From contig NC_059286.1 in the NCBI RefSeq assembly GCF_017591435.1, forward strand, positions 8,832,140 through 8,896,139: a stretch of DNA of 64,000 bases, read 5' to 3'. Made by a program: the position numbers and the translations under genes. The stretch is from Portunus trituberculatus. Its lineage: Eukaryota > Arthropoda > Malacostraca > Decapoda > Portunidae. The notes under the pieces were generated by a model. That model did not search any database. It worked only from the letters and a program-made list of their open reading frames with translations, and was not told the origin of the DNA. This document shows, one piece after another, positions 1-16,154 of the stretch. Every line of letters begins with the position of its first letter. Within the stretch, counting starts at the first letter, position 1.

Positions 1-1251
1 ATGTGGTTCAACAATTGATCCTTACATTCTTTTAGCAACCTCCCAGATATGCCGTCAGGCCCCATTGATTTATTGATATCCAGATTGCTTATAATTTTCC
101 TTACATCTTCCTTAGTAACCATGATGTCCTGCATTTGCTTTATCTCCGTTGGCCCTTCTCCTATAAAATACTCCTCCTTTGTAAACACTTTGCAAAAGTT
201 GTCGTTCAAAATTTCAGCTATATCTCCAGCATCCTCATATACTACTTCCCCATTTTTTACTTTTTCTATTGCCTCCCTTTTGTTTAGTTTTTCATTTATG
301 AATTTGTAAAACATTTTAGGGTCACTATCACAGTTTTCCACCACTCTCTGTTCATATTCCTTTTGTACTGTTCTCCTTACTTCAACATATCTATTCCTTT
401 CTGTGTTGTAAACTTCTCTTGATAATACATTACTGTTTTTCTTAAGTTTCTTCCATGCCTTTTCTTTGCTCTTTTTTGCTTCTTCACAATTTCTATTAAA
501 CCACTGTTTATTATTTAAAGTCCTCTTTCTGTGATATGGCACAAACCTCTTCACAGCAGAGTTATATAAATCCATAAATTTATCGTATTTCAATTGCATA
601 TCTCCTTCCTGGTATACCACAGTCCAGTCAATTTCATTAAAGAACTCCCTCATATGGTTATAATTTGCTCTAGTATAATTTAATTTTTCCTCCCTGTGTT
701 CCACAATCCTATCTGTGCTTATTTCCGTATCCAGCTTAAAGTTTAGGACATCATGGTCGCTTTTTCCCAAGGGACATTCATCCTCAATTTCTTCTTTTAA
801 GGAGATGCCCCTGGTAAATACCAAATCCAACCTTGCTGCAACATCTTGTCCCCTGCACCTTGTTGGTGATCTCACCCACTGTGTCATCAAGTTATTTGTT
901 GCTATCTTTAACAATTCTTCTGCCCACTCACAACCATTCACCACTTCGTAGTCTTCCCACACTATTTCTTTGCAATTAAAGTCTCCAACTATCATCACTC
1001 TATCCTTTCTGTTGAGTTCTTGCTTCATTCTGTCTAGAGTATTTCTCATCACCATTTGGTACTGTTCATATTCCCAAGCACTGGTTCTGAGTGGTATGTA
1101 TACTGTTATAATATTAATGTCCCTCTTGCCATCTGTTATAAGCATACTTATCACTTCTTCATTTCCTTTACTATAGTTCACCTCCTTCACTATCAGATCA
1201 TCCATTATACCACCACCACCTTTATTTTTTCTATCATTTCTCCATACCCTG

Positions 1252-1253
<2 letters not shown>
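1..1253 (-). mobile_element. LINE fragment: endonuclease and start of reverse transcriptase
   Basis: Read on the minus strand this encodes the apurinic-like endonuclease and the beginning of the reverse transcriptase of a non-LTR retrotransposon. The endonuclease part contains VMIVGDFNCK near 995 and the catalytic-type motif KSDHDVLN near 745. The linker runs through a Lys/Arg-rich stretch, and the RT begins with KSMGPDGISGRLLKECKDQ near 20-70. The C-terminal part would continue beyond position 1, so the copy is cut by the window edge. It may belong to the family whose 3' end is seen at 2827-3412. It is transposon sequence, not a host gene. The clade (jockey/CR1-like) is inferred from motif style. 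Confidence 0.85.

Positions 1254-1319
<66 letters not shown>
1254..1319. repeat. (GT)n microsatellite
   Basis: About 33 uninterrupted GT units. They lie exactly at the 3' end of the truncated LINE tail at 1320-1440, as also happens at 2806-2826. Confidence 0.97.
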
Positions 1320-1321
<2 letters not shown>

Positions 1322-1440
1322 TTACCTAGTTGTATTTACCTACTTGTAGTTTTACAGGGCCTGGGCTTTATGCTTGTGTGGTCCCGTCTCCATATCTACA
1401 CTTATCCAATTTTTCTTTAAAACTATGCACACTCGTTGTG
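1320..1440 (-). mobile_element. 5'-truncated LINE 3' UTR
   Basis: This segment of about 120 bp is nearly identical to 2827-2945, which is the 3' untranslated end of the LINE at 2827-3412. It is therefore a severely 5'-truncated insertion that kept only the 3' end of the element and its (CA)n tail on the minus strand. Confidence 0.8.
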
Positions 1441-1514
1441 TGTGTGTAGGTGTGTGTTTATTTAAAATGTATTGTTTTCATGTGCATTATTACTATTTGA
1501 TTGTTTATAGTATT

Positions 1515-1632
<118 letters not shown>

Positions 1633-1792
1633 TTATTTTTTCTATGTATACAATAGTACAGTAAATACAAGAGCAAGTTGCATCGTACATTACATACACT
1701 TAGCAACTTTAAATAACTAAAGGGCCATTTTTAGTGCATCCTATTTAAAAGTTAAAACTCTTTAACTGTCCTGCCAACACAAAAATCAGTCA

Positions 1793-2580
1793 TTAATAGT
1801 TTTCTTGAACTCCTGCAGTGAGCAGTCACTTAGATCCACCTGTATGGCTAGAATAATGTTCCACCATCCTACGTAGGTATTCACAAACTGTCACTGTTCT
1901 ACAGCAGGGCTGCAGGAGTTCCTTTTCGGGTGAGGGTGACGGCTCGGGTGTGGACTTGAACCAGTTGGGGTGGCTGCTGGAGTGCCTCTAGATGGCTCAC
2001 GTGACACACGTGCATCTTGTACATGACGGTGATTCCCACCACGTCCCTCCAGTGTTGAAAAGTGTGGAGGCGTGGCTCCTGGTTAGTGTTATTGCCTTTA
2101 ATAAGTCGCGCAGCCCTCTCCTGCACTTTATCCAAGAGAGCAAGGTGCGTGCGGGCCGCGCCTCCCCACGCCAGGCAAGCGTACTCCAGCGAGGATCTAA
2201 CTTGAGCTTTATACAGAAGCTCTAGGCCCTCACTGTCCAGGAGCCATGATATCCTCCTCAGAGAGGTCAGCTTCCCCGATGCCTCTCTGGCAAGCCGCTC
2301 AATGTGCATCCTGAAGGTGAGCTCGCGGTCATAGGTGACCCCCAGCACCTCCACCTCGTCTTGCGGTGTTAGTGTCTCCCCACTGAAGTCGAGTTGGAGG
2401 CAATGAGCAGCTTCATCTTTTGCGGGGCAGATCTCACTTGCCACTCACTGCCTCAGGCTGTGATGTGGCTCATCGTGCTGCTGAGTTGGGACATCGCTGC
2501 GGCTTCTTCCCTGGGGCCAAAGCTATGGGTCAGCGTGATTTCGTGTGCAGTGGAGTGGGCGGCAGAGAAATGGGTGATAT
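1793..2580 (-). mobile_element. LINE fragment: end of RT domain and C-terminus
   Basis: The minus strand encodes the last part of a jockey-like reverse transcriptase. The order is a degenerate catalytic region (EITLTHSFG near 2545, where an ADD-type motif is expected), EVEVLGVTYDRELTF near 2350, SSLEYACLAWGG near 2170, and a C-terminal helix ending in VNTYVGWWN near 1875. Reading requires at least two frame changes and passes stop codons, so the copy is dead. It is unlike the LINE at 2827-3412 and represents another lineage. Confidence 0.8.
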
Positions 2581-2624
2581 AAGATGATGGTGTGTCATGT
2601 CCTGTCTTATTTCAGTCCAGCCTG

Positions 2625-2805
2625 GTCTATCCCAGTGTATCCCAACCTCTCCTAGTGCCTCCCAGCCTCTCCCAGTGCAACACAGCCTCTCCCAGTGCCT
2701 CCCAGCATCTCCCAACCTCTCCCAGTGCATCACAGCCTCTCCCAGTGCATCCCAGCCTCTCCCAGTGCCTCCCAACCTCTCCCAGTGCATCCCAGCGTCT
2801 CCCTC
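2625..2805. repeat. 20 bp minisatellite
   Basis: Units of the type CCTCTCCCAGTGCATCCCAG are repeated about eight or nine times, with alternating GCAT and GCCT and some shorter units. It lies between two LINE fragments and runs into the (GT)n at 2806. Confidence 0.85.
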
Positions 2806-2826
2806 TGTGTGTGTGTGTGTGTGTGT
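2806..2826. repeat. (GT)n at the LINE 3' end
   Basis: About ten GT units directly abutting the 3' terminus of the minus-strand LINE that follows. Confidence 0.9.
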
Positions 2827-4760
<1,934 letters not shown>

Positions 4761-4804
4761 ATTACCTCCACATGTACACCACGTCACACGGTTACCATGG
4801 CACA

Positions 4805-5040
4805 CTAGGCGGTGGCGTAGTGGATAAGATGGTGAGCCTTAAAACACCCCACCATTTGTCGAGTGGTTTAAAGTTACCTACATGTCACCATGAACCGAGG
4901 TTCTAGGTGGTGACACCCATGATGAGCTTCGGAGGATGATATTGCGCCATGATGGGCGGAAGCTGAACAGCGCTTCCCATACACGTGTGCCTACAGGCAC
5001 TATAGGCCTTGAGCCCTTGACGTAAAAAAAAAAAAAAAAA
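4805..5040 (+). mobile_element. tRNA-derived SINE, B box deleted
   Basis: Starts with an A-box-like GGTGGCGTAGTGGATAAG and ends in a poly(A) run at 5023-5041. The body matches the fuller copy at 23824-24133 (GTCGAGTGGTTTAAAGTTACCTAC, GGGCGGAAGCTGAACAG, CACTATAGGCCTT, each shared apart from small differences). Compared with that copy it lacks about 45 bp including the B box, so it should not be transcribed by RNA polymerase III. Confidence 0.8.
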
Positions 5041-5871
<831 letters not shown>

Positions 5872-6269
5872 TGTTTATAAACTGTAATGGGTGTCCAGAC
5901 AAATATTTATAGTGTTTAAAGTAAAAATAAAAAATAAAAAACCTTCCCCTACATATTGTCAATAAACTGTAGTTTCCCTTACAAATTGGTATTTTCCCCG
6001 TAGGTATTCCCTACCCCCTACATTAGGCTAAAATGACCTACTGAAGGGGATTTCCCCTACGAGTGGCAGCCTTGTTTGGTATTTACAAGTGAGCTTGTGT
6101 TGTCTTTCATTGCTCATGTTGTTATTTATTTAGTTATGTTGTTATGGAGTTAAGTGAAGCCTGTATTATGAAGTGTCAACCCGGTATTGCCTGATAAAAT
6201 GATGTGGTATTCGGTATTTACAAGAGAGTTTGATGAGGCAGTGCACGACTGTTGTGAAGGTGATGATGG
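5872..6269. other. Sequence with no recognised feature
   Basis: AT-rich unique-looking sequence with small internal repeats of the type CCCCTAC (5945-6060). No open frame of note. Confidence 0.4.
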
Positions 6270-6431
6270 TTAACCTCTTCAGTACCAGGACGTGTTTACA
6301 TATTCATTCTGCTTACTAACTGGTGGTGTTTGACCACTAATCTTTTGACCTCATACACCCTTCCTCACGCAAACTAAATACTCAAATCGCACTACAACCT
6401 AAAAAATGTGTGTCAGTATTCAAGGGATTAA
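6270..6431. mobile_element. TTAA-flanked MITE, short divergent copy
   Basis: Begins TTAACCTCTTCAGTACCAGG and ends TCAGTATTCAAGGGATTAA. The ends are inverted repeats of each other and of the MITE family at 21114-21326, and both flanks are TTAA. The middle is shortened. Confidence 0.7.
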
Positions 6432-6455
6432 CTGCCTTGTAATAGCCATGCCAAA

Positions 6456-6463
6456 GTCACTCA

Positions 6464-6517
<54 letters not shown>

Positions 6518-6571
6518 AAAAATATTTCTACTATTACTACTACTACTGCTACTACTACAAAAGCAGTCTTT

Positions 6572-6666
<95 letters not shown>

Positions 6667-6783
6667 ACCACTACCACTACCACCACTACTACCACTACCA
6701 CCACCACCACCACCACCACCACTACCTAAAAACATTTCTACTACTACCACTACTACTACACAAAACAATCTACTACTACCACC

Positions 6784-6816
<33 letters not shown>

Positions 6817-7171
6817 ACCACTACTGCTACTGCCACACTACCACTACCACTGCTACTACTACTACTACCACACAAAACAATCTTCACCACTCACCACCAC
6901 CACCACCACTACTCACCACCACTAAAAACCACTACTACCACTACTACCACACTACCACCACTACCACTACCACTACTACCACACCACACACTACTACCAC
7001 TACCACCACCACCACCACCACTCACCACCACCACCACTACAAAACAATCTTGCTGCCACTACCACCACCACAAAACAAAAACAACTCTACCACTACTACT
7101 ACTACTACTACCACTACCACACAAAACAATACTCACTACTACTACTACTACTACTACTATAAAACAATCTT

Positions 7172-7202
<31 letters not shown>

Positions 7203-7294
7203 CACAAAACAATCTTCTACTACTAAAACAACTACTACTACTAAAACAACTTTACTACTACTACTACTACTACTACTACTACAAAAACAATCTT

Positions 7295-7328
<34 letters not shown>

Positions 7329-7628
7329 AACTACCTACTACTACTACTACTACTACTAAACAATCTACTACCACTACTACAACTACCACTACTACTAAAA
7401 AACAACCACTACTACTACTACTACTACCACAAAACAATCTCTACCACTACTACTACTACCATCACTACTACTACTCACTACTACTGCTACTGCTACTACT
7501 ACCACTACCACTACCACCACCACAAAACAATCTCCTACACTGCTACTACAAACTGCACTACTCACTACCACCACTACTACAAAAAACAAAAACAACTTCT
7601 GCTACATACCACTATCACTACACTACTA

Positions 7629-7674
<46 letters not shown>

Positions 7675-7692
7675 ACTACCACTACTAAAACT

Positions 7693-7730
<38 letters not shown>

Positions 7731-7738
7731 AAAACAAT

Positions 7739-7787
<49 letters not shown>

Positions 7788-7799
7788 AAAACAATCTTT

Positions 7800-7838
<39 letters not shown>

Positions 7839-7893
7839 AATACTACTACTACTACTACTACTACCACTACTACTACTACTACTACTACTAAAA

Positions 7894-7967
<74 letters not shown>

Positions 7968-7970
7968 AAA

Positions 7971-8049
<79 letters not shown>
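6456..8049. repeat. 1.6 kb trinucleotide block (CTA/CTG/CCA)n with periodic spacers
   Basis: Runs of CTA, with CTG at 6620-6666 and 6787-6815 and CCA-rich stretches at 6665-7050, are punctuated more than ten times by the spacer CAAAACAATCT or close variants (for example 6756, 6872, 7042, 7157, 7205, 7432, 7523, 7731, 7786). The spacers show that the block spread by duplication of CTA-plus-spacer units and not only by slippage. The open frames here (poly-Ser, poly-Val, poly-Thr) are repeat artefacts. Confidence 0.95.
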
Positions 8050-8279
8050 TCCGAGGCGTGAGTTACGTGATGACACGCACAGGAACTCGTCCATACACGC
8101 ACAAAACACAATTCACTCGCTTCTTCACTCGTCCTTTGCACGTTTTAAGGAAAAAGTTTGTGTTTAAAATTTGTGAAGGTGCCCGCCTGTTGACGACTCT
8201 GTGGTGGTGGTGGTGGTGGTGGTGGACGGTAAGGCTTAGTGTAATGTAGGCGCTCGCTGGACGCACGCACTCATCACGT

Positions 8280-8281
<2 letters not shown>
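8050..8281. other. Unique sequence with a small (GGT)n
   Basis: Holds (GGT)n at 8202-8225. No gene or element recognised. Confidence 0.4.

Positions 8282-8341
<60 letters not shown>
8282..8341. repeat. (CA)n microsatellite
   Basis: About 30 CA units. Confidence 0.97.
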
Positions 8342-8364
8342 CCTTACCACCAGTTATCTCGTCT

Positions 8365-8560
8365 TCTTCAATGACACTCAACTGTTCCCTCACTTCTATA
8401 GACTGAACATCCTGGCTCTGTCATTTACTTCTACTAATCTAAACTGGGAATCTTCACACATCATCACATTAAAACAATATAAACACTCCCTATGAAATGA
8501 GGCGTCTTCAGTATTCTCCGCCAGTTTTCCTCTCCCCCCCCTGCTGGTAACTCCCTCCAA
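8365..8560 (+). mobile_element. Relic of a jockey-like LINE
   Basis: The plus strand encodes NDTQL, then LNILALSFTSTNLNW, followed by sequence corresponding to a GVLWRLRPF-like segment read with frame changes. These align with NNTQLPSPLH, LGLSFTKNLNW and GVLWRLRPF in the LINE at 61827-64000. It is a short, decayed piece of the same family. Confidence 0.65.
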
Positions 8561-8714
8561 GTCAGCAGTATAGGTAACCTTCACATACATATATTGTCTT
8601 AGATAGGCTGGCTGTTCCTCTTACCAATCTTTCTTTTCTAACTGACTGTCCTCACCTTTACTCTCATCGCCTGATTGTTGTGGCATTAGTGATTGTTGTT
8701 GTGAGTGGTTGTTA

Positions 8715-8760
8715 GTGTTATTATTATTGTTATTATTATTATTGTTATTATTATTTATTG

Positions 8761-8792
<32 letters not shown>

Positions 8793-8845
8793 TCATTATT
8801 ATTTTATTTGTTTGTTTATTTATTTATTTATTTATTATTATTTAT

Positions 8846-8883
<38 letters not shown>

Positions 8884-8999
8884 TCATTATTATTTTATTT
8901 ATCTATTTATTTATTTATTTAATATTATTTTACTACTACTACTACTACTATATTATCACCATCATCATCATCATCATCATATCATTATCATCATCACTA
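8715..8999. repeat. Compound trinucleotide and tetranucleotide repeat
   Basis: (TTA)n, (CTA)n, (TTTA)n, (CTA)n, (TTTA)n, (CTA)n and (ATC)n follow one another. The block CTA-ATCATTATTATTTTATTT occurs twice (8763-8830 and 8848-8915), so part of it was duplicated as a unit of about 90 bp. Confidence 0.9.
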
Positions 9000-9084
9000 C
9001 AATCACCATTATCGGCGGTGTAATAATTCAAAGAAGCATAGGTCACCAGCTCCAGCCCTGCAGGTCATTAACTTGGTGACCTCC

Positions 9085-9371
9085 AAAGACCCTTGGTAAT
9101 GTCAACAAAATGGTCTAACCGTGCACAAATCTCAAGGTAAAAATGTGTCCCAGTACTGAAGGGGTTCATTAGAGAGGTAGCTTAATGCCTCCTCGCTCCT
9201 GCCTAACTGCCTGACTGGCTAACAATCGCACCAGCTCCATCACCACTCTCGTTAATGGCCACAGTCTTCACTATCTTAATCCCCACGTAAGTTTGTGAAG
9301 CTGTATAAAGTCACCCAGTAGTAAGCGTAGAGCATGGATATCGTAATGTGTCACGGTACTGAAAGGGTTAG
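9085..9371. mobile_element. Disrupted TTAA MITE pieces
   Basis: 9085-9167 matches one end of the MITE family in reverse (CACAAATCTCAAGGTAAAAA, then CCCAGTACTGAAGGGGTT). 9213-9371 matches the other half in forward orientation (TTAATGGCCACAGTCTTCAC, then GTGTCACGGTACTGAAAGGG). The TTAA flanks are lost. Confidence 0.6.
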
Positions 9372-9429
9372 CTATCCATTCTTCTAACGTGTTGCATTTC
9401 CGTCTTTACAACTCAATTCAACTCAAGCT

Positions 9430-9512
9430 TCCTTAGAAAAGTGATCCGTTCATGATACGTTTTTACTAATTTTTTTTAATATTGATTCGTTGATTTGCAG
9501 GCAGGGTTCACT

Positions 9513-9585
<73 letters not shown>

Positions 9586-9656
9586 ATTATCTATTATACT
9601 CATTTCCCGTTAATGATACTTTTTTTTTATTCCTTGATCTACAGGCAAGGTTCACT

Positions 9657-9718
<62 letters not shown>

Positions 9719-9793
9719 TATCTTTCATAATCAATTTTCGTTAATGATACGTTTTTTTTTTTTTTATTCGTTAATTTACAGGCAGGGTTCACT

Positions 9794-9849
<56 letters not shown>

Positions 9850-9850
9850 T
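9430..9850. repeat. Three tandem copies of a (GA)n-bearing unit
   Basis: A unit of about 125 bp is repeated. It reads GTTAATGATAC, T-run, ATTCGTTGATTTACAGGCAG, GGTTCACTTGGAGAGA, then (GA)n (9514-9582, 9658-9713, 9795-9847) and ATTATTATC. A partial fourth copy without the repeat leads in at 9450. Each unit ends its T-run with TTTACAGGCAGG or a close variant, which resembles a splice acceptor by chance or descent. Confidence 0.88.
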
Positions 9851-10805
9851 TATTATTATCATCTTATCATAATCATTTATTACGAAGGAAGCTTCAAACT
9901 GTTACAACATAATGATAAAAAAAAATCGTGTATAATTGTAAGTACTACACGGAAGGTGAGAATGCTTGATGAAACAAATTAATGCAATTGAGTGTGTGTA
10001 ATGGTTGGTTTGGAAGGAGTTAAAGAGCGTGGCTAGTTTATATCCAGGTGGTGGACCAGTGGTTAGGTTCACTGGCAGCGTTTCATATGCTCGTTTGCCC
10101 TCAAGTTGCTCTTTCCTTATTGGCAGGTTGGGGGGGGGGGTGTGAGACAAGAACGAAGCAACGTCAGCAGTAGCTGGAACAGTATTTATCCAGACACCAC
10201 GCTCGCTACATCTCTCCAGCCACCACGGACCCCTCGAGTGTACGCAGCCCAGTGTCCGTCTGTGTCTTGTCGTGGGCGTGACGTTCAGCAGCGGCAGGAA
10301 CAGCAACGGGAAGCTTGATCTGCGTGGGTTTTCGTGCGGCGGGGTGACGTGCCGCTGCTGTGAGGTTATCGGACCACACCACAGCACAGCACAGCACAGA
10401 GGAGGAGAGGTTAGTGGTTTTTATGTAAACGAATAGTGTAGGTGTGAGGTGTTGGGTGTTGTGTGCGCGTTGACACTGCAGTGGTGATAGGAAATTGTTA
10501 GTCAGTAACTTGGAGGTTGTTAGGAATGTTGACTGATAAAGGATAACTGGGTATGTGTAGGATGTGCACTGCGTCTATTGGAAGGTTAATTGTACGATGT
10601 CTGTCTGTGTGTCAATGTAGGATGTATCAGGAACCATCGCTACGTGTGGATGTTAAATTTACTTGTAGATGTCAATAAGGGCAGATGGTCGTTCATTCAC
10701 TAGTGTGGTTAGAGTAACGTGGGTTCAGAATAGGTTTGTGTAATGGCTGTAACAAGTGTAGTGTTTTCGTGGTCATTGTAGTTGTGTAGGAAGGAAGAAT
10801 TACGC
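9851..10805. other. Sequence with no supported gene
   Basis: Mostly unique DNA with a G-run at 10130-10140 and a short (CAGCA)n at 10381-10397. A minus-strand frame of 161 codons (9902-10387) has no recognisable motif and ends in low-complexity hydrophobic sequence. I see nothing that supports expression. Confidence 0.4.
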
Positions 10806-10977
10806 TTAACCTCTTCAGTACTGTGACGCATTTTCACCTTGAGATGTGTGTACGATTAAATCATTCTATTGATGTTACAAAGCGTGTATGGATGTCACAA
10901 GGTTTCTCAAGTTGTATAAAATCACCAAATAGTAACAGAAGGAATATGAAAACGCGTCTTGGTGCTGAAGGGATTAA
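10806..10977. mobile_element. TTAA-flanked MITE
   Basis: TTAACCTCTTCAGTACTGTG at the left and GTCTTGGTGCTGAAGGGATT plus AA at the right, flanked by TTAA on each side. The inner sequence follows the family (AAATCATTCTATTGATGTTA, then TGTATAAAATCACCAAATAG). Confidence 0.8.
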
Positions 10978-11793
10978 ACGGGTCGCGTTACTATAGAACT
11001 CCTTTAAGTAAGTTGTATTTGAGGCTAAAATGTTTCAGGTTAGTCATTGTGGTTCCCTCGTTATAGAATAGGTACCAGAATCGGCGAAAAGAATGAGTGG
11101 ACAAGATTTCCTAACGTAACGAGGCTGGTGTTTCAAGGTACGTGCATTAGAAGCGAGATGTGGTAGCATAACGAAAAGTTTGGGGATATAACCATGAAAT
11201 TAGTTCTTGAAGTGGTAGGCTGGCGTAAATGGTTCGAGGTTCACGAGTGACGGTGGGAGGGTTTGTGTGTGTGGGGAGGGTTGAGAATGGCTGGGAGGAA
11301 TGAAGTGAGCGTGAATGGCTCGTGGCAAGAGGAGGCAGAGTGGGAACTAACTGAATGCAGTGTGATAAAATAGGAGACAGAAGGGATGGATGGTGTGGTG
11401 CGAGTGTTTGGCTGGGTTAGGGCACTGTGAAGACGTGTAACTGAGTAGAGACGAGTGAAAGGCTGGCTGAGGCAGTGGTTGAGTTTTCAGGACAGACAGA
11501 TGGGGAATAAAGTGTTTAGAGTGAGTTTGGGCACATTATGGATGGAAGTGAAGACGTGAAGGGAATGTGTGGTGTTGGTCATTTAGAGATAATTAGTGAA
11601 AAAGATACTGCTGTTCATGTTTTTGTGATGGTGGTGGTGGTGGTGGTAAGAATACGTAGAATGAAGAGTGAAAGGCTGATTGAGGCAGTGAAGGAATTTG
11701 CTTAGGGCTATCTTGCTTGTTAGCTGTAGGGATAATTAGTGAACAAGTAAACAAGGTACTGCTTTGTTCATGCTTATTTTTGTCCATTACAGG
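10978..11793. other. Unique sequence with a recurring short block
   Basis: The block GTGAAAGGCTGACTGAGGCAGTG appears with small changes at 11457, 11668 and again at 12230, each followed within 20 to 110 bp by TAGGGATAATTAGTGAA-like sequence (11590, 11727, 12290). It seems to be the upstream side of the cassette described next. No coding frame is supported. Confidence 0.45.
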
Positions 11794-12016
11794 CGTTGAC
11801 GATCCAAAGGCCTGACTCCACAGCGGTAATGAGCCTCGTCTACCTTGCACTTAACGGACAATGCTCACTACCAACACCTCTGCCACCGCCACTACCGCCG
11901 TTGAGGGAGACTGGCTGGATGAGTGGGTGATAGAGGCGAGGCAGGTGTGGTGAGGCGGAGGATTGGAGACGAGAACCTACAGATGACGGCAGACACGGAA
12001 GATTCCACTTACCAGG
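11794..12016 (+). other. Exon-like cassette (copy 2 of 3)
   Basis: Preceded by TTTTTGTCCATTACAG, a good splice acceptor, and followed by TTACCAG then GTAGATG, a possible donor. Its start (GCGTTGACGATCCAAAGGCC) is homologous to the start of the cassette at 12321 (GAGTTGGTGATCCGAAGCCG) and of arm A in reverse (GAGTTGGTGATTCAAAGGCC at about 4737). No reading frame is kept between copies, so if it is an exon it is non-coding. There is no transcript evidence. Confidence 0.3.
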
Positions 12017-12320
12017 TAGATGAATGTGTCAAGATTGGTTGTGTGGGGCAAGTTTGAGGGGGTTTGACGTGGTGTGGTTTCCTGAGACTGGCGTGGGAGA
12101 TGAGAATGAAGGGATGGGAGTGTCAGGATGAAGGGCCAGGATGCTACGTCACACGGGAGACGCTGGGAGGAGAACGAGGGAGAAGGGTGTAACTGGAGTG
12201 TAAGTGGAATAACGATCGAGGAGGGCGAGTGAGAGGCTGACTGAGGCAGTGAAGTGTGTATTGTAGGACAGTGTGGCGTGGTACATATGGAGATAATCAG
12301 TTAATTTTTCTCCATTACAG

Positions 12321-14116
<1,796 letters not shown>

Positions 14117-14184
14117 AATCAAAGTAAACAATCAAATAGTAATAATATACATGAAAACATTTTTAAAACAACACACACACATTA

Positions 14185-15180
14185 ATCTTGTGCCCTCCAT
14201 ACACCCTTGCTAATGTCATTAAAATGGTCTAATGGTACACAAATCTCAAGGAAAAAATGTGTCCCAGTACTGAAAGGGTTAAAATAGTGAAGGCTGTGGC
14301 CATTAATCCTTTGACCACAATATACCCTTGCTAATATCAATAAAATGGTCTAATGGTACAAAATCTCAAGATAAAATGTGTCCCAGTACTGAAGGGATTA
14401 AAATAGTGAAGGCTGTGGCCATTAATCCTTTGACCACCATAGACCCTTGCTAATATCAATAAAATGGAGAGGTGTATGGAGATCACAAGATTAATGGCCA
14501 CAGTCTTCACTATTTCAACCCCTTCAGTACTGGGACACATTTTTACCCTGAGATCTGTGTACCATTAAACCATTTTATTGATATTAGGAAAAGTTTATAG
14601 ACATCAGAAGGTTAATGGTCACAGTCTTCACTATTTTAACCCCTTCAGTACTGGGACACATTTTTACCTTGACATTTCTGTACCATTAGACCATTTTATT
14701 GACATTAGGAAAGGTCTACAGAGGTCAGAAGATTAACGGCCACATTCTTCATTATTTTAACCCCTTTAATACTAGGACATCTTGAGATTTTGTGTACCAT
14801 TAGACCATTTTATTGACAGTAGGAAAGATCTATAGACGTCAGAAGACTAATGGCCACATTCTTCACTATTTTAACCCCCTTCAACATTGACACATTTTAC
14901 CTTGAAATTTGTGTACAATTAGACATTTTATTGACATCAGGAAAGGTCTATAGATGGCAGAATAATAATGGCAAGTCTTCACTATTTTAACCCCTTCAGT
15001 ACTGGGACACATTTTTTACCTTGAGATTTGTGTACCATTAGACCATTTTATTGACACTTGGAAAGATCTATTGAAGGCAGAAGATTAATGGCCATAATCT
15101 TCACTATTTTACCCCTTCAGTACTGGGACACATTTTTACCTTGAGATTTGTGTACCATTAGACCATTTTATTGACATTAT
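14185..15180. repeat. Palindromic tandem array of half-MITE units
   Basis: Units of about 120 bp, each being one half of the TTAA MITE. From about 14195 to 14465 they read in reverse (ATTAATCCTTTGACCAC to GTCCCAGTACTGAAGGG). From about 14480 to 15180 they read forward (TTAACCCCTTCAGTACTGGG to TTAATGGCCACAGTCTTCAC), about six times. The switch of orientation at about 14465 makes the whole array an imperfect inverted repeat. Confidence 0.85.
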
Positions 15181-15216
15181 GGAGAAAGATCCATGGAGAG
15201 TCTTCACTATTTAAGA

Positions 15217-15680
<464 letters not shown>

Positions 15681-15844
15681 GACAGCTAAGTGTTTGTGAA
15701 TACAGGCCTTTGTCTGACACACAAGCAGCAACAATGCACATTCTTCATTCCCTCTGAGTTCAGTAAGTGAAGGAGTGAGTGAGTGCTGAGTGAATCTCTT
15801 AACAAGCACACTGCATCTTTGTCCAGAGAATCCAACACTTGCTT

Positions 15845-15915
15845 CACAAACTCATGTGGGGGATTGAAATAGTGAAGACTGTGCCCATTAATCTTGTCAC
15901 CTCCATACACCCTTC
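15845..15915. mobile_element. Half MITE split by a second insertion
   Basis: CACAAACTCATGTGGGGGAT to TCACCTCCATACACCCTTCT is a reverse half copy of the family. It stops where the full forward copy at 15916 begins, which fits insertion of one MITE into another or a broken palindromic array. Confidence 0.6.
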
Positions 15916-16126
15916 TTAACCCCTTCAGTACTGGGACACATTTTACCTTGAGATTTGTGCACCATTAGACCATTTTATTGACATTATCGAAGGTCTATGA
16001 AGGTCACAAGATTAATGGCCACAGTCTTCACAATTTTCACCCCCACATGAGTTTGTGAAGCTGTACAAAATCACCAAATAGTCACCACAAGGAATATGGA
16101 AATGTGTCATGGTACTGAAGGGTTAA
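15916..16126. mobile_element. Full TTAA MITE
   Basis: About 211 bp with TTAA at both ends. The left end is TTAACCCCTTCAGTACTGGG and the right end is TCATGGTACTGAAGGGTTAA, which are inverted repeats. The interior has ATTAGACCATTTTATTGACA and TGTACAAAATCACCAAATAG. Confidence 0.85.
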
Positions 16127-16154
16127 TGTCAATAAAAGGGTATTACCATAGCCA

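Noticed and set aside
9902..10387. 161-codon minus-strand frame
   Set aside because: No known motif, no splice or promoter support, unusual composition and a weak hydrophobic end; length alone is not evidence here.
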